A stretch of DNA of 64,000 nucleotides from Oscillospiraceae bacterium (GTDB lineage Bacteria > Bacillota > Clostridia > Oscillospirales > Ruminococcaceae). Below, one piece after another: positions 48,927 to 57,418 of the stretch. The notes under the pieces are model-generated. The model ran no database searches and was not told the origin of the DNA. It saw only the letters and a program-made list of their open reading frames with translations. The DNA is taken from positions 3,472,001 through 3,536,000 of the forward strand of contig BQOK01000001.1 in assembly GCA_022835495.1 (NCBI GenBank), read 5' to 3'. Every line of letters begins with the position of its first letter. Position 1 is the first letter of the stretch. A program made the position numbers and the translations under genes.

Positions 48927-49826
48927 TCATTCTTTTGCAGCCCGGGGGGCGTCTGCGCATTCCACCCCGTCGCCGCCCGTCTGTTTTCGCCGGTACATGC
49001 GCTGATCGGCCAGGGCAAACAGCGCTTCCCAGCTGCCGCAGCCCTCGCCCCGGCAGGCGCAGCCCACGCTGACGGTAAAGCGCGCCCAGCCGCCGCCAGG
49101 CAGCTCGCACCGCCGGGCGCTTATTTCATACACCCGGCGGATCAGCGAACAGAACGCGTCGTAATCAATGCTGGGGGCCACCGCCACAAACTCATCGCCG
49201 CCGTAGCGGGCCACAAACGCCCCTTTCAGCGTTTCCAGCGCCTGGGCCCACTGCCGCGCCACCTGCACCAGCACCGCGTCGCCCGCCGGGTGGCCGTAGC
49301 GGTCGTTGATGCTTTTAAAATGATCCAGGTCCATCACCGCCAAACAGTATTCCTGCCCTGCGGGGGCCGATTCCAGCGTCGCCGCAAAATGCTCCTGCAA
49401 ATACTGGCGGTTGTATACGCCGGTGAGAAAATCGGTGATGAGCTGGCGGTTGAACCGGCGGATCTGGTTTACCACGTCGCGCATGTTCATCTCGCCGAAC
49501 TGGATGCCGCTGGTCACCTCGTTCACCATTTCCAGCGCACGGGGCTTGCCGTCGATCTCGATGTATTTGGAGTACACGCTGAATGCCCGGTCGTTCAGCA
49601 GCTCCAGCTTGTTCAGGTATCCCTTTTCCTGTACAACCCGCATGGACAGGCAATTTTCGCACCGTTCCGGCTTGCCCCACACCTGGTGGCAGCTCTCCGC
49701 ACCTGGCTGGCCCTGGTCGTCGCATACCGCGCATTGGCGCGGCTCCACGATCCGCACCAACTCAAAGTTTTCCCGCAGAACCCTCAGCAGCGGCCCGGTC
49801 TCGGCCGCGGTATACTGAAATCTCAT
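48927..49826 (-). CDS. GGDEF diguanylate cyclase with cysteine-rich sensor domain
   Basis: A 299-residue protein. The C-terminal GGDEF domain (about residues 140-290) has LTGVYNRQYL, DLDHFKSINDRYGHPAGD and the intact RYGGDEFVAV active site, so it should make cyclic di-GMP. The first 130 residues hold a PAS-like region with four clustered cysteines (RQCAVCDD, SCHQVW and RCENC), which may bind metal or a redox cofactor. No membrane helix is seen. The ATG at 49826 has AAAGGGGG upstream. It follows malQ by 42 bases. Confidence 0.9.
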   Translation of the reverse strand: MRFQYTAAETGPLLRVLRENFELVRIVEPRQCAVCDDQGQPGAESCHQVWGKPERCENCLSMRVVQEKGYLNKLELLNDRAFSVYSKYIEIDGKPRALEMVNEVTSGIQFGEMNMRDVVNQIRRFNRQLITDFLTGVYNRQYLQEHFAATLESAPAGQEYCLAVMDLDHFKSINDRYGHPAGDAVLVQVARQWAQALETLKGAFVARYGGDEFVAVAPSIDYDAFCSLIRRVYEISARRCELPGGGWARFTVSVGCACRGEGCGSWEALFALADQRMYRRKQTGGDGVECADAPRAAKE

Positions 49827-49868
49827 CGGCCGTGCCCCCTTTCGCACGGGGCCCTCCGCCCCTTGGTT

Positions 49869-51356
49869 TTACTCCGCCGCCGGCCCCCGGCCGTATACCG
49901 CGCACTGCCTGCGAATCGCCCCGGCCAGCGCCGGGCTGAATGCGCCGGGTTTTGCCCGCCATTGCCAGTTGCCGGCGCTGGTACCAGGGGTGTTGATGCG
50001 CCCCTCGGCGCCCAGGCCCAGCCAATCGGCCGCGGGAATGACCGCCAGCCGGGCCGGGCTTGCCAGCGCCCCCCGCAAAAAGCCCTTCACCTCGCCCTCT
50101 TCTTTCGTGAGGCCCAGGTACGCGCGGGCTTTGGCCAGCTCTTTTTTGCCCGCTGTGGCCAGCCATTCCGCGGCGGTGGCGTTGTCGTGCGTGCCGGGGT
50201 AGACCACACAGTTTTCCGGGTGGTTGTGGGGCAGGTATTCGCTGTCGCAATCCGGGTCAAAGGCAAATTGCAGCACCTTCATGCCCGGCAGGCCGCTGGC
50301 CTTCAAAAGCCGGCGCACGCTGTCGAACAAAAGCCCCAGGTCCTCGGCCACGATGGGCACCTGCCCCAGCTCCCGCCGCAGCGCCTCGAACAGCTCCATG
50401 CCCGGGCCCTGTTCCCACACCCCGTCCCGGGCGGTCGCCGCACCGGCGGGGATCGCGTAGTAGGTGTCGAACGCGCGGAAGTGGTCGATGCGGATCTCGT
50501 CGTACAGCGCCAGGGCATGGCGCACCCGCCGCACCCACCATGCGTAGCCGGTGGCGCGGTGGTGGGCCCAGTCGTAAAGCGGGTTGCCCCACAGCTGGCC
50601 GTCCTTTGCAAAATAGTCCGGCGGGCAGCCCGCCACCCGCCGGGGGCTGCCCTCGGCGTCGGTTTCAAACAAACTGCCGCCAGCCCAGGCGTCGGCGGAA
50701 TCCGCCGCCACATAGATGGGGATATCCCCCAAAATGCGCACGCCTTTTTCGTTTGCGTACCCTTTCAGCGCGGCCCACTGGCGGCTGAACTGAAACTGCA
50801 AAAACTTCCAGAACGCGATCTCCCCGGCGGCGGTGCGGGCCAGCGCGGCCAGCGCCCCCGGCTCGCGCAGGCGCAATTCGCGCGGCCACTCCAGCCAGCT
50901 CTTCATCCCGTTCTGCCCCTTGGCGGCCATGTAAAGGGCATAGTCGTCCAGCCAGTCCTCATTCAAAAAACAAAAGGTGTAATATTCGTCCGGCGGGTAG
51001 GGCTCAAACCGGGCAAAAGCGGCCCGCAGCACCGAAAAGCGGTGCCGGTACACGGCACCGTAGTCCACCCGCGCCGGGTCCGCACCCCAGGGCAGCCGTT
51101 CATATTCACCCTTTTTCAGCAGGCCCTGAGCACACAATTCGTCCAGATCAATAAAATACGGGTTGCCCGCAAAGGCCGAGCAGCTCTGGTAGGGGCTGTC
51201 GCCGTAGCCGGTGGGCGAAAGGGGCAGCAGCTGCCATACCTGCTGCCCCGCCCGGGCCAGAAAGTCCACAAACCGGTACGCCTCTTTTCCAAAACAGCCG
51301 ATCCCATAAGGCCCCGGCAGGCTGGACACCGGCATCAATACGCCGCACTCTCGCAT
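49869..51356 (-). CDS. malQ: 4-alpha-glucanotransferase (amylomaltase)
   Basis: A 495-residue GH77 enzyme. MPVSSLPGPYGIGCFG at the start and SPYQSCSAFAGNPYFIDLD are family signatures. The nucleophile is in DEIRIDHFRAFDTYYAIP, the acid/base in IVAEDLG and the third carboxylate in YPGTHDN. It transfers glucan segments between maltodextrins in the cytoplasm. The ATG at 51356 has an AGGGGAG site. It lies 14 bases downstream of the binding-protein-like gene and 42 bases before the GGDEF gene, suggesting a maltodextrin or glycogen role. Confidence 0.96.
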   Translation of the reverse strand: MRECGVLMPVSSLPGPYGIGCFGKEAYRFVDFLARAGQQVWQLLPLSPTGYGDSPYQSCSAFAGNPYFIDLDELCAQGLLKKGEYERLPWGADPARVDYGAVYRHRFSVLRAAFARFEPYPPDEYYTFCFLNEDWLDDYALYMAAKGQNGMKSWLEWPRELRLREPGALAALARTAAGEIAFWKFLQFQFSRQWAALKGYANEKGVRILGDIPIYVAADSADAWAGGSLFETDAEGSPRRVAGCPPDYFAKDGQLWGNPLYDWAHHRATGYAWWVRRVRHALALYDEIRIDHFRAFDTYYAIPAGAATARDGVWEQGPGMELFEALRRELGQVPIVAEDLGLLFDSVRRLLKASGLPGMKVLQFAFDPDCDSEYLPHNHPENCVVYPGTHDNATAAEWLATAGKKELAKARAYLGLTKEEGEVKGFLRGALASPARLAVIPAADWLGLGAEGRINTPGTSAGNWQWRAKPGAFSPALAGAIRRQCAVYGRGPAAE

Positions 51357-51370
51357 GTTGGCTCTCCCCT

Positions 51371-52648
51371 TCATCCCTGCAGCTGTTCCAGCAGCGCGGC
51401 GGCGTACGCTGCGCGGTCGGTCTTTTGCCAGGTTTCTTTTTGCAGCAGGGCTTCGCCCTGGCTGCGGGCCACCTGGCCCAAGGCCGCAGGCAGCGCCGCC
51501 GCAAGATCCGGCAGGCCCTCGGCCTGCGTTCCTTTGGGTGCAAGCTTTTGGCCCTGTTCGCTGGCATAGAGCCACAGCAAAAAAGCCTCGGCCTCCCTTT
51601 GCCCATCCCCGCCGCCGGCCGCGGCGGGAACATAGATCCAGCCCCCCTGGCACAGCACGGGCTGCACCGCCAGCTCCTGCAGGCTGTAACCGCCGTGCAG
51701 GTCGCTCTCATCAAAGCTGAACTTCAGGGGCACCACCCAATGCCGGTCGCCGGGGTTTTCCAGCACACCGTAAGAGGCGCGGTAAAACAGGGCCGCCCCG
51801 TCGCAATAGGCCTGCCCGGCCTCCCCGCGGGTAAGGGGTTCCGCACCCTGCCCCCGCTTTACCGGGCCCTGCGGCCCCGCAAGGTTCGCGCTCTCCAGCT
51901 CCAAAAAGCTCCATAGGCTGTTCAGCGCGCCGGTCAGTTCCTCGGCGGTGCGCCCGCCCGCGGCAGTCTCTTCCGCCGTCTTGTAGCAGGTGCCCAGCAC
52001 CGGGCTCAGCACCGGGCCGCTGAACTGGTCCTCCCCGGCCACCGTGAACACAGCTTGCAGCCCGCTCAGCTCCCCGGGGCGCTCCGCGGGCAGTGTGTAT
52101 TCCCTGCCGTTCAGGGTCACGGCCGCCTCGGCGGGCGCTTCGATCCACCCGGCCAGGGCCTGCACAAAGGCCTCCCATTCCCCGTAAGCCGCCTTTTGCA
52201 GGTCCGCGATGTCGAACTCCTCCCCCAGCAGCGCCTGAAGGCGCGCTGCGTCCGCCAGGTAGCCGTACTGCGCGCCGCCCAGCGGCAGGCCATAACAAGG
52301 CCCGGCGCCGCCGGTCAGCCCGGCCAGCACCCGCACAAGGCCCGCCTGTGCCGCCAGGTCCAGCGCTTCGCCCCCGCCGGGCGCGGCCGGGGCAACCGCC
52401 AGCGCGGCCCCCTCGGCCGAAGCAAGCTGTTCCACCTCCACCCCCTGGGCTTCGGTATAGGCGGCCAGCGCCGCGCTGAGCGCTCCCTCCGGGTCGTATA
52501 CCTGCAGCGTCCGGGGCAGGGCTTCGGTGGGAGCGGGCGTGCCGGCGGCATCGGGCGCGGCGCTCTGCCGCGGCAAAAGCTCCAGCGGCCCCGCCCCGCA
52601 GCCCGCCAAAAGGCACGCCGCCAGGCACAGTGCAAACAAACGCTTCAA
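51371..52648 (-). CDS. Binding-protein-like lipoprotein upstream of malQ
   Basis: A 425-residue lipoprotein. The frame starts at TTG (52648; LKRLFALCLAACLLAGC) with GGGAGGGA eight bases upstream, and Cys17 is the lipidation site. A Pro/Ala linker is followed by a domain resembling family-1 solute-binding proteins: an Ala-rich LSAALAAYTEAQGVEVEQL start, a later helix-rich lobe and a SEQGQKLAPKGTQAEGLPDL end. No permease genes are beside it, so it is an orphan binding or sensor protein. It is 14 bases from malQ. Family assignment is moderate because the lobes are divergent. Confidence 0.7.
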   Translation of the reverse strand: MKRLFALCLAACLLAGCGAGPLELLPRQSAAPDAAGTPAPTEALPRTLQVYDPEGALSAALAAYTEAQGVEVEQLASAEGAALAVAPAAPGGGEALDLAAQAGLVRVLAGLTGGAGPCYGLPLGGAQYGYLADAARLQALLGEEFDIADLQKAAYGEWEAFVQALAGWIEAPAEAAVTLNGREYTLPAERPGELSGLQAVFTVAGEDQFSGPVLSPVLGTCYKTAEETAAGGRTAEELTGALNSLWSFLELESANLAGPQGPVKRGQGAEPLTRGEAGQAYCDGAALFYRASYGVLENPGDRHWVVPLKFSFDESDLHGGYSLQELAVQPVLCQGGWIYVPAAAGGGDGQREAEAFLLWLYASEQGQKLAPKGTQAEGLPDLAAALPAALGQVARSQGEALLQKETWQKTDRAAYAAALLEQLQG

Positions 52649-52742
52649 ATGGCTTTCCCTCCCAAACCGGGGTCTCCCGGGTCCAAAAAATCTTTCTCTC
52701 ATTATACAATATCGGGCGGGGTTTTTCTACCGGCAAGTTTGT

Positions 52743-52750
52743 GGTATAAT
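52743..52750 (+). promoter_or_regulatory. Extended -10 promoter of the alaX-trmB-phosphorylase run
   Basis: TATAAT (52745-52750) preceded by TGG, an extended -10 element, 36 bases before the alaX ATG; the -35 (TTTCTA-like) is weak. The divergent lipoprotein gene has its own TATAAT-like box on the other strand in the same 138-base gap. Confidence 0.6.
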
Positions 52751-52786
52751 CCATAGGATATCTGCTGTGGAAAGGGGCTTTTTGCC

Positions 52787-53956
52787 ATGGAACGCACAGA
52801 AAAACTTTATTACGCACAGCCGCCCGTGGGGGCCTTTGCCGCCACGGTGCTGGCCTGCGAGGCGGCGGCCGGCGGCTGGCTTGTAACGCTGGACCGCACC
52901 GCCTTTTACCCCGAGGGCGGGGGCCAGCCCGCGGACCAGGGCCGTTTGGGCGGCGCCGGGGTGCTGGACGTGCACGAAAAAGAGGGTGTGGTGCTGCACC
53001 TCACAAGCGCCCCGCTCGTCCCGGGCAGCCGGGTGGAGGGCACGGTGGACCTGGCCCGCCGGTGGGACCACACCCAGCAGCACTCGGGCGAGCACATCCT
53101 TTCGGGGCTCCTGCACAGCATGTTCGGGGCCGAAAACGTGGGCTTCCACATCGGCGCGGACTACCTGACCATGGACACCAGCCTGCCCATCCCGCCTGAG
53201 GGCCTTTTGGAGGCCGAGCGCCGGGCAAACCAGGTGATCTGGGCGGACCCGCCGCTGGAAGCGGCCTGGTACACCGACAAGGATGCCCTGGCCGCCCTTG
53301 TATACCGCAGCAAAAAGGAACTGGACGGCCCGGTGCGCATTGTGACCGTGCCCGGGGCCGACTGCTGCGCCTGCTGCGGCACCCATGTGCAGCGCGCGGG
53401 CCAGGTGGGCCAGATCAAAATCATCGACTGGCAGAAATACAAAGAGGGCACCCGCCTGTTCGTGGTGTGCGGCGGCAGGGCTCTGGCCCATCACGAAGTC
53501 CAGCGGGCCCAGTGCGCCGCCATCGGCGCCGCGCTCTCGGCCAAAGCAAACGCCCTGGCCGACGCAGTCCTGCGCCAGCAAAGCGAGCTGGAAGCGGCAA
53601 AGTTCCGCGCCATCCAGGCCGAGAACCAGTGGTTCGCGGCGCTGGCCGCAGCGGTGCAGCCGGGCCAGGCGCCGGTCCTGCTGGCAGAGCACACCGGCCC
53701 GGATGGGCTGCGCCGCCTGGTGGGCCTTCTGACCGCCCGCACCGGGAAGCTCTGCGCCGCCTTTGCCCCGGCGGAAAACGGCCTGGCCTACGCGCTGGGT
53801 TGCGCCGCGCCGGGCGCCGACCTGCGCCCGCTGTGCAAGGCCATGAACGCGGCGCTGGGCGGGCGCGGCGGCGGCAAGCCGGGCTTTGTGCAGGGCAGCG
53901 TGGCCGCCGGTTTTGATGCCGCGCAGGCCTTTTTGAGCAGCCACCCTTTCAAATAA
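52787..53956 (+). CDS. alaX: Alanyl-tRNA editing protein AlaX-L (with DHHA1 domain)
   Basis: A 389-residue free-standing tRNA editing enzyme. AFYPEGGGQPADQG (residues 38-51), the zinc motif QQHSGEHILSG with C and H in CCACCGTHV, and a DHHA1-like C-terminal domain (about 255-389; GGRGGGKPGFVQGS). It hydrolyses Ser- or Gly-mischarged tRNA(Ala). This length and the DHHA1 region identify the AlaX-L type. It is the first gene of a three-gene run with trmB and a nucleoside phosphorylase. Confidence 0.94.
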   Translation: MERTEKLYYAQPPVGAFAATVLACEAAAGGWLVTLDRTAFYPEGGGQPADQGRLGGAGVLDVHEKEGVVLHLTSAPLVPGSRVEGTVDLARRWDHTQQHSGEHILSGLLHSMFGAENVGFHIGADYLTMDTSLPIPPEGLLEAERRANQVIWADPPLEAAWYTDKDALAALVYRSKKELDGPVRIVTVPGADCCACCGTHVQRAGQVGQIKIIDWQKYKEGTRLFVVCGGRALAHHEVQRAQCAAIGAALSAKANALADAVLRQQSELEAAKFRAIQAENQWFAALAAAVQPGQAPVLLAEHTGPDGLRRLVGLLTARTGKLCAAFAPAENGLAYALGCAAPGADLRPLCKAMNAALGGRGGGKPGFVQGSVAAGFDAAQAFLSSHPFK

Positions 53957-54008
53957 ACACCGCGGGCGCACCCCTGCAAGGCGCCCGCCGCAAGGAGAAC
54001 ATACCGCA

Positions 54009-54773
54009 ATGCGAATGAGATTCAAGCCCTACGCCCGGCCGGAGCTTCTGGCCACCCCCTGGCACGCCCACGAGCCCGCCGCCAACAAGGGCTGCTGGCG
54101 CAGCCAGTTCGCCCGGCCCGAACAGCCCATGCATCTTGAACTGGGCTGCGGCAAGGGCGGCTTTCTGGCCCGGCTGGCGGCCGCCAACCCCCAGGTAAAC
54201 TACCTGGGCATCGACATCACCGACAAGGTGCTGATCCTTGCCAAGCGCAAGATCGAGGCGCTGTACGCCGATGCCGGCCGCCCGGTGGACAATGTGCTCA
54301 TCATGAGCCTGAACATCGAGCGCATTCTGGACGCCTTCAGCCGGCAGGATGCCGTGCAGCGCATCTACATCAACTTCTGCAACCCCTGGAACCGCAAGCT
54401 GGCCCACAAAAAGCACCGGCTCACCCACACCCGCCAGCTGGCTTTGTACCGGCAGCTGCTGGCCGACGGCGGCGAGGTATATTTTAAGACCGACGACGAC
54501 GGCCTCTTTGCCGACAGCCTGGAATACTTTGCCGAGGCGGGCTTTGCGGTGGTGTGGAAAACCCTGGACCTGCACCAGAACGAGCCCGCGTGGAACATCC
54601 GCACCGAGCACGAGGCCATGTTCACCGATCAGGGCATCGCCACCAAAGCCCTGATCGCCCAAAAGCTGCCGCTGGCGCGTGAGGCCGAAACCCTGGCCGC
54701 GGCCATCGCCGCACGCACCGCAAAGGAAAAGGCCGAGAGCGCGGCCATCCGCGCGGCGCGGGGCGAGGCGTAA
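54009..54773 (+). CDS. trmB: tRNA (guanine-N7)-methyltransferase TrmB
   Basis: A 254-residue class-I methyltransferase. HLELGCGKGGFLARLAAANP is the SAM loop (residues 39-58), NYLGIDITDK follows, and INFCNPWNRKLAHKKHRL is the TrmB-type catalytic stretch (the usual FPDPW motif reads FCNPW). It makes m7G46 in tRNA. The ATG at 54009 has AAGGAG nine bases before. It is longer than typical at its C-terminus (AREAETLAAAIAARTAKEKAESAA), a basic helix probably for tRNA binding. Confidence 0.92.
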   Translation: MRMRFKPYARPELLATPWHAHEPAANKGCWRSQFARPEQPMHLELGCGKGGFLARLAAANPQVNYLGIDITDKVLILAKRKIEALYADAGRPVDNVLIMSLNIERILDAFSRQDAVQRIYINFCNPWNRKLAHKKHRLTHTRQLALYRQLLADGGEVYFKTDDDGLFADSLEYFAEAGFAVVWKTLDLHQNEPAWNIRTEHEAMFTDQGIATKALIAQKLPLAREAETLAAAIAARTAKEKAESAAIRAARGEA

Positions 54774-54785
54774 AGGAGTTACCCC

Positions 54786-55553
54786 ATGAAGGAACAGCCC
54801 TTCCCCATTTTAGAGTTTGACCCCGACCCGGACGCCGTGATTTCCCCGGCCGACTGGGCTGGCGGCGCACGGCTGCCACGCCGGTGCGTGCTCACCTTTT
54901 TCCGGGAAATCGTGGAGGAAAAGTGCGCCGCACAGGGCCTGCAGCCACTGGCTGCCCTGCGCTCCGAGATCGTGACGCTGCCCATCTACCCCTTGGAGGT
55001 GGGAGGGGTGCCCGTGTGCCTTGCCATGCCTTTTGCCGGCAGCGCCGGGGCAGCCGGCGCGCTGGACGAACTGGCCGCAATGGGCTGCGGCACCTTTTTG
55101 ATCTGCGGGGCGGCCGGCGCGCTGCAAAGCGGGCTCACTGCCGGGCGCCTGATCCTGCCCACCGCCGCCGTGCGGGACGAGGGCGCCTCGTACCATTACC
55201 TGCCCCCGGGCCGGGAGGCCTTGCCCGACCCGGAGCTTGTGGCCGCGCTGGAACGCGCCCTGGCGGCCCGCGGTCTGCCGTTTGTAACGGGCAAGACCTG
55301 GACGACCGACGCGCTTTACCGCGAAACCAGGGGTAAGATCGCCCGGCGCGCGGCCGAGGGCTGCCTGACAGTGGAGATGGAGGCGGCGGGCTTTTTTGCC
55401 GCGGCCAGCTTCCGGGGGCTGCAGGCCGCGCAGCTTCTCTACGCAGCAGACGACGTTTCGGGCGAAGCATGGGCCGAACGCGGCTGGCGCGACCAGCGCG
55501 GGGTGCGGCGGGCGCTGGTGGACCTGTGCCTGGAAACCATCGCTTCTCTATAA
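54786..55553 (+). CDS. Nucleoside phosphorylase (uridine phosphorylase-like)
   Basis: A 255-residue PNP/UDP-family enzyme. PFAGSAGAAGALDELAAMGCGTFLICGAAGAL (about residues 80-113) is the phosphate/nucleoside core and VEMEAAGFFAAASFRG the ribose-binding motif. It splits nucleosides with phosphate for salvage. It is 12 bases after trmB and ends at a strong terminator. Whether it prefers uridine or a purine cannot be read with confidence. Confidence 0.85.
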   Translation: MKEQPFPILEFDPDPDAVISPADWAGGARLPRRCVLTFFREIVEEKCAAQGLQPLAALRSEIVTLPIYPLEVGGVPVCLAMPFAGSAGAAGALDELAAMGCGTFLICGAAGALQSGLTAGRLILPTAAVRDEGASYHYLPPGREALPDPELVAALERALAARGLPFVTGKTWTTDALYRETRGKIARRAAEGCLTVEMEAAGFFAAASFRGLQAAQLLYAADDVSGEAWAERGWRDQRGVRRALVDLCLETIASL

Positions 55554-55567
55554 TTGTTTTGGGCCGG

Positions 55568-55607
55568 AAAAAGCCAGCCCGCGGAAAATTCCGCGGGCTG
55601 GCTTTTT
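55568..55607 (+). terminator. Terminator after the nucleoside phosphorylase
   Basis: AAAAAGCCAGCCCGCGGAA (55568-55586) and TTCCGCGGGCTGGCTTTTT (55589-55607) are perfect 19-bp arms, with T-runs on both sides, 14 bases after the stop. Confidence 0.9.
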
Positions 55608-55728
55608 CTGTTCCCTGGTTTTATAAGGATCGGCTGCCGAGCCAGGGCCCGGCAGCTGTTTTGGCAAAGGCCGGCCCGGAGGAGAAGCCCGACCTGCCCC
55701 CGCCTTTTGCTCTTTATAGCACCGCACT

Positions 55729-56139
55729 TTATTCGTCCAAAGCCATCCCACAACCCTTCCCATTTCCAGGCCGTCGCCGGAACCCATATTTTTCATAAAA
55801 TGGTTCCTTGCCTGCAGCCGACAAAAGGCAAACACTGGCTCCCGGCGTTCTGGAAGCTCTGATATATTCCAGCGCCCGCTCCAAAAGCATGCCGCCGACC
55901 CCTTTCCCCTGCCAGGCGGGAAGCACGATCAGATCGTGAACGAGAAAACTGGTGACTCCATCGCCCTGCAGCTTTACAAGGCCAACCATCCGGTCCTCTT
56001 GATCCAGCGCACAAAAGCATTTCAAAGTGTGCTGGAGGCCACGCTCTGCGGCTTCCAGAGGGTATGGCGCAAAACCTACAGCTCGGCGCAGTGTAAGCCA
56101 AGCTTCCGCTGTTGGGCAGCCCTCCTGGATCTTGATCAT
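55729..56139 (-). CDS. GNAT-family acetyltransferase
   Basis: A 136-residue acyltransferase. Motif A is HDLIVLPAWQGKGVGGMLLERAL (the acetyl-CoA pyrophosphate loop Q-x-x-G-x-G), and the C-terminal EPFYEKYGFRRRP is typical of small-molecule GNAT enzymes. The substrate is unknown. An AAGGAGGA site precedes the ATG. The gene is divergent from the AraC regulator at 56325, and the 185-base gap holds AT-rich promoter DNA. Confidence 0.9.
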   Translation of the reverse strand: MIKIQEGCPTAEAWLTLRRAVGFAPYPLEAAERGLQHTLKCFCALDQEDRMVGLVKLQGDGVTSFLVHDLIVLPAWQGKGVGGMLLERALEYIRASRTPGASVCLLSAAGKEPFYEKYGFRRRPGNGKGCGMALDE

Positions 56140-56324
56140 CCTTGTATTCCTCCTTTTTCTCTTCTGTATCTCTATTATACCGGCGGCACTGCTTTGAAAA
56201 AAGCGAATAAATGCTCAAAACTATAAGAATACAGCCAATAATTGGGACTTTATTGTCATCTCTCCCGGCCTCTTTTACAATAAAGAAAATGTTTCCATTC
56301 ATTTCTCAACAGAAAGAGGTTTGT

Positions 56325-57209
56325 ATGCAGGCCATTTATGCAGGCTTTAATTTCGATTTTCTTTATGTGGAACGGTACAAATTCTCGGAAAAGTGGGTGT
56401 ATCCTCCCGATCTTATTCCCTATGCCATTTACCGCTATATCCTGACCGGGCGGGCTGTTTTTGTGTTGAACGGCGCCGCATACCACGTGGAGGCAGGGGA
56501 TGTGTTTTATATCCCCCAGGGAAGTGAACTCTCCTGCGAGGCGCTGGAACAGATCGAGTTTATCAGCGTCCGTTTTGTGGGTTCGGTGCAAATCCCTGGG
56601 GCCGACGTCCTGAAAAATTTATGGGGGCTGCCTACCCTTTGTTCCTTCCGGGGCGACCCCCGCATGCAGGCAGCTTTTTTGCGCATCTACGAGATGGCGC
56701 TCTCTGATCGGCAATATAAAATTTTAGAGATAAAGGGTTATTTGAACCTCATCACCGCTTGGTTAGCTGCCAGCGGTGATACAGGGCCGGGAGGGGTGCG
56801 ACAGGCCGTGGGCCAGGCAGCTTTCCCCGAGCCGGGAGGCCTGTCCGAGATCCGCAAGCGCGCCTACAAATCAGTGCTCAACCACGATCCCCGTATCACC
56901 GTAATCCTGGATTATCTTTTATGCCACCCCGAAAAGAACGTTTCCATTGAAGAGATGTGCCAAATGGCCGAGGTAAGCGAAAGCACTCTGCGGCGACTAT
57001 TTCGCGCCCGAACAGGAAAAACAGTATACGCCTTTGTGCGTGATAATAAAATGCTCAACGCCGCCCGCATGCTTATTGCAACCGGCATGCGCATTTCCTC
57101 CATCGCCTATCAGCTGGGATATGAATCCCCCTGTTACTTTGGGAAATGTTTTAAAGAAGTGTTCGGGGTTTCCCCCCAGCAATATCGCAAAAATTCCCGC
57201 GAATTGTAA
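56325..57209 (+). CDS. AraC-family regulator of the second sugar locus
   Basis: A 294-residue regulator. An N-terminal cupin-like arm (about residues 1-150; VFYIPQGSELSCEALE) is followed by an AraC double helix-turn-helix (about 195-294; NVSIEEMCQMAEVSESTLRRLFRARTGK and ISSIAYQLGYESPCYFGKCFKEVFGVSPQQYRK). Start ATG 56325 has GAGG at the right distance; the earlier ATG has none. It lies just upstream of, and in the same direction as, the binding protein and permeases, so sugar-responsive activation of that operon is the obvious role. Confidence 0.92.
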   Translation: MQAIYAGFNFDFLYVERYKFSEKWVYPPDLIPYAIYRYILTGRAVFVLNGAAYHVEAGDVFYIPQGSELSCEALEQIEFISVRFVGSVQIPGADVLKNLWGLPTLCSFRGDPRMQAAFLRIYEMALSDRQYKILEIKGYLNLITAWLAASGDTGPGGVRQAVGQAAFPEPGGLSEIRKRAYKSVLNHDPRITVILDYLLCHPEKNVSIEEMCQMAEVSESTLRRLFRARTGKTVYAFVRDNKMLNAARMLIATGMRISSIAYQLGYESPCYFGKCFKEVFGVSPQQYRKNSREL

Positions 57210-57223
57210 AAGCGCGGGAATTT
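57191..57223 (+). terminator. Hairpin overlapping the AraC stop codon
   Basis: AAATTCCCGCG (57191-57201) and CGCGGGAATTT (57213-57223) form a perfect 11-bp stem that includes the stop codon. The following sequence is CAAAAAAGACTTTTTC, a modest U-run, so it may terminate the regulator or only stabilise its RNA. The 195-base remainder before the binding-protein gene holds a TACAAT -10 near 57337 with no good -35. Confidence 0.5.
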
Positions 57224-57418
57224 CAAAAAAGACTTTTTCTTTCAACCTCCTGCATATTTGCAGGGACAAAGCATGTTTTGAAGGTTTCGTGATAGTTTTG
57301 GCCGAATTTTGCATTTTTATTGGCAAGTCCCTTCGATACAATAAAAACAGACGAACACACGGGCGTCCCGTGTGGCTTGAGCGGAACGTGTTTTTAGGAT
57401 AAGGAGGATAACGCTGCT

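Noticed and set aside
48003-51569. An open plus-strand frame of over 1100 codons
   Set aside because: It runs antisense through pdaA, the helical protein, GGDEF and malQ genes, has no domain pattern or ribosome site, and is a by-product of GC-rich codon use.
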